Position numbers and translations under genes: made by a program. A stretch of 9,490 nt of DNA from Bacteroidales bacterium. GTDB taxonomy: Bacteria; Bacteroidota; Bacteroidia; Bacteroidales; UBA3824. This document shows, piece after piece, positions 7,114-9,490 of this stretch; the first letter of the stretch is position 1; each line of letters opens with the position of its first letter. The stretch covers positions 1-9,490 of the forward strand of contig JAGCNK010000106.1 in NCBI GenBank assembly GCA_017645985.1. The letters run 5' to 3'. The notes under the pieces were generated by a model that had not been told where the DNA came from, searched no databases, and saw only the letters and a list, made by a program, of their open reading frames with translations.

Positions 7114-7151
7114 AAAAGGCTCCGGGTTCTAACGCGCTTGGGGCTTTTTTT
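7114..7151 (+). terminator. Intrinsic terminator after the bL31 gene
   Basis: AGGCTCC (7117-7123) pairs with GGGGCTT (7140-7146), using two G-U wobbles, and the stem can extend with A-T pairs into the flanking A and T runs. A run of seven T residues (7145-7151) closes it, 17 nt past the TAG stop. The loop is about 16 nt and fairly large, so strength is uncertain, but the layout is typical. Confidence 0.72.
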
Positions 7152-7179
7152 GTTTATTTTTATCTAAACACCTGCATCT

Positions 7180-8376
7180 ATGAACATTATCATCTCCGAC
7201 AACCTTCAAAAAAATTCAGATTTTCTGCCGCTGACATTCACCCGTCCTGCCGGAAACCTCCGTGTGGGCATTCTCACAATCGACGAAAAATGGGCTAAAT
7301 ATCTGCCCGAAGCGCAAATCTCGCTTCTGAGTGTCGACTATCTCAGAAACAAATTCGTGCCTATTTTTGAAGCCGACAACTATGTGATAGATTCCTCAAT
7401 ACTGCCCGACCACGATTTGGCAGAGGCTGTAAAAAGTTTGCAGAAGGGCGAAGGTTTGAGTGTAAACGGCGAAATCATTGCCGCACGCCTCGACGAAAGC
7501 GACACTATGCTTTTCTATTTCGACCGTTCGTCTATCAAGATAAATTGCAAGGAGATAGCGCAGGTATCGCGTCTCAACTACACTTGGGACATTTTTACGC
7601 TCAACGAACAGGAAATAGAAAAAGATTTTAAACTCATTACCGCAGGACGCAAGAGCCAAAAACTCAGCGACACCAACCGCATCCTCCAACCAGAACGCAT
7701 ATTTGTGGAAGAGGGTGTAAACGCAGAATTTTCAATTATCAACCCCGCCGGAGGATACGTATACCTCGGCAAAGAGAGCGAGGTGATGGAAAACGCTGTT
7801 ATTCACGGTTCGCTTGCACTCTGCGAACATTCAGTAGTAAAAATTTCAGCAAAAATATACGGAGCCACCACTATGGGTCCCTACACCAAATGCGGCGGCG
7901 AGGTAAACAATGCCGTTATCTGGGGTTACTCAAACAAGGGTCACGACGGATTTCTCGGCAACTCTGTTCTCGGACAGTGGTGCAACCTCGGTGCCGACAC
8001 CAACAATTCTAACCTTAAAAACAACTACGCCGAAGTGAAGGTGTGGAACTACGCAAAGCACCGTTTTATCAAAACAGGCTTGCAATTCTGCGGACTCATT
8101 ATGGGCGACCACTCAAAAAGCAGTATCAACACAATGTTCAACACCGGCACAGTGGTAGGCGTAAGCAGCAACGTATTTGGAGCAGGGTTCCCCCGCAATT
8201 TCGTTCCCTCGTTTGCTTGGGGCGGCGCGGCAGGTTACGAAACTTACCCCTTTAAAAAGGCTATCGAAACAGCCGAACTTGTGATGAAACGCCGTCACGT
8301 GGAGTTGACCGACATCGACATCGACATACTCCAAAACGTATTCGACCGTACAGAACAATTTAGAGAAAACTTTTAA
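7180..8376 (+). CDS. GlmU-like sugar nucleotidyltransferase/acyltransferase homologue (Bacteroidota type)
   Basis: A 398-residue cytosolic protein of the alternative GlmU family typical of Bacteroidota, named by homology as UDP-GlcNAc diphosphorylase/glucosamine-1-phosphate acetyltransferase. That would supply UDP-GlcNAc for peptidoglycan and envelope sugars. The N-terminus carries PLTFTRP (17-23) and LRVGILTIDEKW (27-38). Unlike classical GlmU it lacks an obvious LAAGxGTRM loop. From about residue 185 to 345 it shows the hexapeptide-like pattern of a left-handed beta-helix, with conserved GHDGFLGNSVLGQWCNLGA (about 254-272), NNSNLKNNY and MGDHSKSSINTMFNTGTVVG (308-327). A helical tail (about 365-398) follows. 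It is shorter than E. coli GlmU (456 residues). The gene sits 28 nt past the bL31 terminator with no recognisable -7 box, and its stop is 15 nt before lon, so the two may share a transcript. Family call is firm; activity is inferred. Confidence 0.88.
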   Translation: MNIIISDNLQKNSDFLPLTFTRPAGNLRVGILTIDEKWAKYLPEAQISLLSVDYLRNKFVPIFEADNYVIDSSILPDHDLAEAVKSLQKGEGLSVNGEIIAARLDESDTMLFYFDRSSIKINCKEIAQVSRLNYTWDIFTLNEQEIEKDFKLITAGRKSQKLSDTNRILQPERIFVEEGVNAEFSIINPAGGYVYLGKESEVMENAVIHGSLALCEHSVVKISAKIYGATTMGPYTKCGGEVNNAVIWGYSNKGHDGFLGNSVLGQWCNLGADTNNSNLKNNYAEVKVWNYAKHRFIKTGLQFCGLIMGDHSKSSINTMFNTGTVVGVSSNVFGAGFPRNFVPSFAWGGAAGYETYPFKKAIETAELVMKRRHVELTDIDIDILQNVFDRTEQFRENF

Positions 8377-8391
8377 AAATCAACCGTTTAG

Positions 8392-9490
8392 ATGAAAGAA
8401 GACAAAAAGTCGGGAAGAATTGGGATTGTGATGAACAGTCCCGACAGTATGACAACAATGATTCAGTTGCCCGACACCGACGCGCCGCTCGACATAGATT
8501 GGGATCAGACCATCGGCGAAAAGATTTACATTCTTCCATTGCGCAACAATACGCTTTTTCCACAGATAATTATGCCTATTCAGGCCGACCGCAAAAAATC
8601 TGTGGAACTCATCAAAAAGGCTTACCGCGAGGATTTGCTCATTGCCACCGTTACACAAAAAAATCCCGCCATCGACGAACCTACATACAACGATATGTAC
8701 CGCATTGGCACTATCGTAAAAGTAATAAAATTTTATGAGTTGCCCGACGGAAGTATCACCTGTTTGATACATTCGTTGGAGCGTGTAAAACTCACCGGCG
8801 ACCGTTCCGACGAGTTTCTCGCCGCTGCCTACAAGGTGGTTAACACTGTTTTCCCTAAAAAAGGCGACTCGGAATTTGATGCCCTCGTTACATCTATCAA
8901 GGATAAATCAGGTGAATTTGTATCGCAAAGCACCGAAATGCAGTCGGATGCCGTGTTTGCCATCAAAAACATCGCAAGCCCGGGATTCCTCATCAACTTT
9001 GTAGCGTCGAACATTCCGTTGGAAGCGTCCGACAAAATGAAACTGCTGTCGATTAACGACCTCAAAAAGCGTGGAATGGAATTGCTGAGCCTTCTTACCC
9101 TCGAACTCCAAAATTCAAACTCCGCGACGACATTCAAGACAAGGTTAAGCGCGAAATGGACAAGCAACAGCGCGACTATTTCCTCAACCAACAGATCAAG
9201 ACCATTCAAAACGAACTTGGCGAAAACCCCAACGACGAAGAAATCAAAAACCTCGAAGCCAAAGCCGAAAAGAAAAAATGGCCCGAAGCCGCTGCCGAAG
9301 CATTCAAAAAGGAACTTGCTCGCCTAAAAACCGTGCATCCGCAATCGCCTGATTATTCTATTCAACTTACATATTTACAAACACTTGTAGACCTTCCTTG
9401 GAACGAATGTTCTGCCGACGATTTCGACATCAAAGAGGCACAAAAAATACTCGACTCCGACCACTACGGTCTCGAAAAAGTAAAGGAACG
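8392..9490 (+). CDS. lon: Lon protease, N-terminal part, interrupted by a one-base frameshift and cut by the window end
   Basis: This is the start of Lon (endopeptidase La), the ATP-dependent cytosolic protease that degrades misfolded and regulatory proteins. From ATG at 8392 the first 240 residues form a short acidic leader and the LON substrate-binding domain (ILPLRNNTLFPQIIMPI at 47-63; HSLERVKL; then MELLSLLTLELQ). After codon 240 (CAA, 9109-9111) the reading frame departs from Lon and ends at TAA 9325-9327. The -1 frame, from about 9111, resumes the Lon sequence at once: KLRDDIQDKVKREM, DYFLNQQIKTIQNELGEN, then LPWNE and ILDSDHYGLEKVKE just before the AAA+ domain. It stays open to the window end. 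One extra A in the run at 9110-9113 would restore a continuous gene. The AAA+ and Ser-Lys protease domains lie outside. Whether the break is real or a read error cannot be told here. Confidence 0.88.
9108..9119 (+). other. lon: Frameshift site in lon (one A missing)
   Basis: Lon similarity switches from the frame of the ATG at 8392 to the -1 frame between codon CAA (9109-9111) and AAA (9117-9119). The switch falls on a four-A run (9110-9113). With five A residues the text would read ELQKFKLRDDIQ, which keeps the three-residue spacing seen between ELQ and the next conserved Leu in other Lon proteins. No canonical slippery heptamer is present in the correct phase, so programmed slippage is not favoured. 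Confidence 0.82.

Noticed and set aside
9105..9125. Programmed -1 frameshifting in lon
   Set aside because: There is no X XXY YYZ heptamer in the zero-frame phase and no obvious downstream pseudoknot; Lon is not known to use frameshifting.
1..9490. Mobile element, CRISPR array, tRNA or rRNA
   Set aside because: No transposase or integrase motifs, no regularly spaced repeats, no inverted-repeat pairs flanking a gene, and no cloverleaf or rRNA-like sequence were seen.

Overview
The window reads as ordinary chromosome from an uncultured member of the Bacteroidales (phylum Bacteroidota). Three things point there: promoter -7 boxes of the form TAnnTTTG, no strong Shine-Dalgarno sequences, and family-restricted proteins (a DUF5606 protein, the alternative GlmU-like protein, and a secreted lamin-tail-domain protein with a CHU_C/FlgD-like C-terminus). 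Base composition and codon use look even throughout. I saw no mobile element, tRNA, rRNA or CRISPR array.

Layout. On the minus strand at the left edge lies a glycosyltransferase gene (1-980) that runs off the window. Upstream of it, separated by a clear terminator hairpin, is an OmpH/Skp-type periplasmic lipoprotein (1053-1667). A divergent intergenic region (1668-1853) carries a -7 box for each direction. A plus-strand cluster of three genes with only 2-nt gaps follows: a DUF5606 protein (1854-2396), a 937-residue secreted multidomain protein starting at TTG (2399-5212), and an altronate dehydratase UxaA (5215-6708). After a separate promoter comes bL31 type B (6831-7097) with its own terminator. 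Then come the GlmU-like nucleotidyltransferase/acyltransferase homologue (7180-8376) and the start of Lon protease (8392 to the window end).

How they fit together. The OmpH-like lipoprotein, the glycosyltransferase and the GlmU-like protein suggest envelope assembly and sugar-nucleotide metabolism. bL31B and Lon are housekeeping genes for translation and protein quality control. UxaA is a catabolic enzyme for hexuronate breakdown, but no uxaB, uxaC, kdgK or kdgA is in view. Its tight linkage to a secreted protein and a DUF5606 gene therefore looks like positional co-transcription rather than a pathway operon.

The most notable points are a one-base frameshift in lon at a short A run (about 9110-9113), a partial glycosyltransferase gene open to the window edge, the TTG-started lamin-tail protein, and the terminator/promoter overlap at 986-1027. 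I found no convincing evidence for a new biological system.
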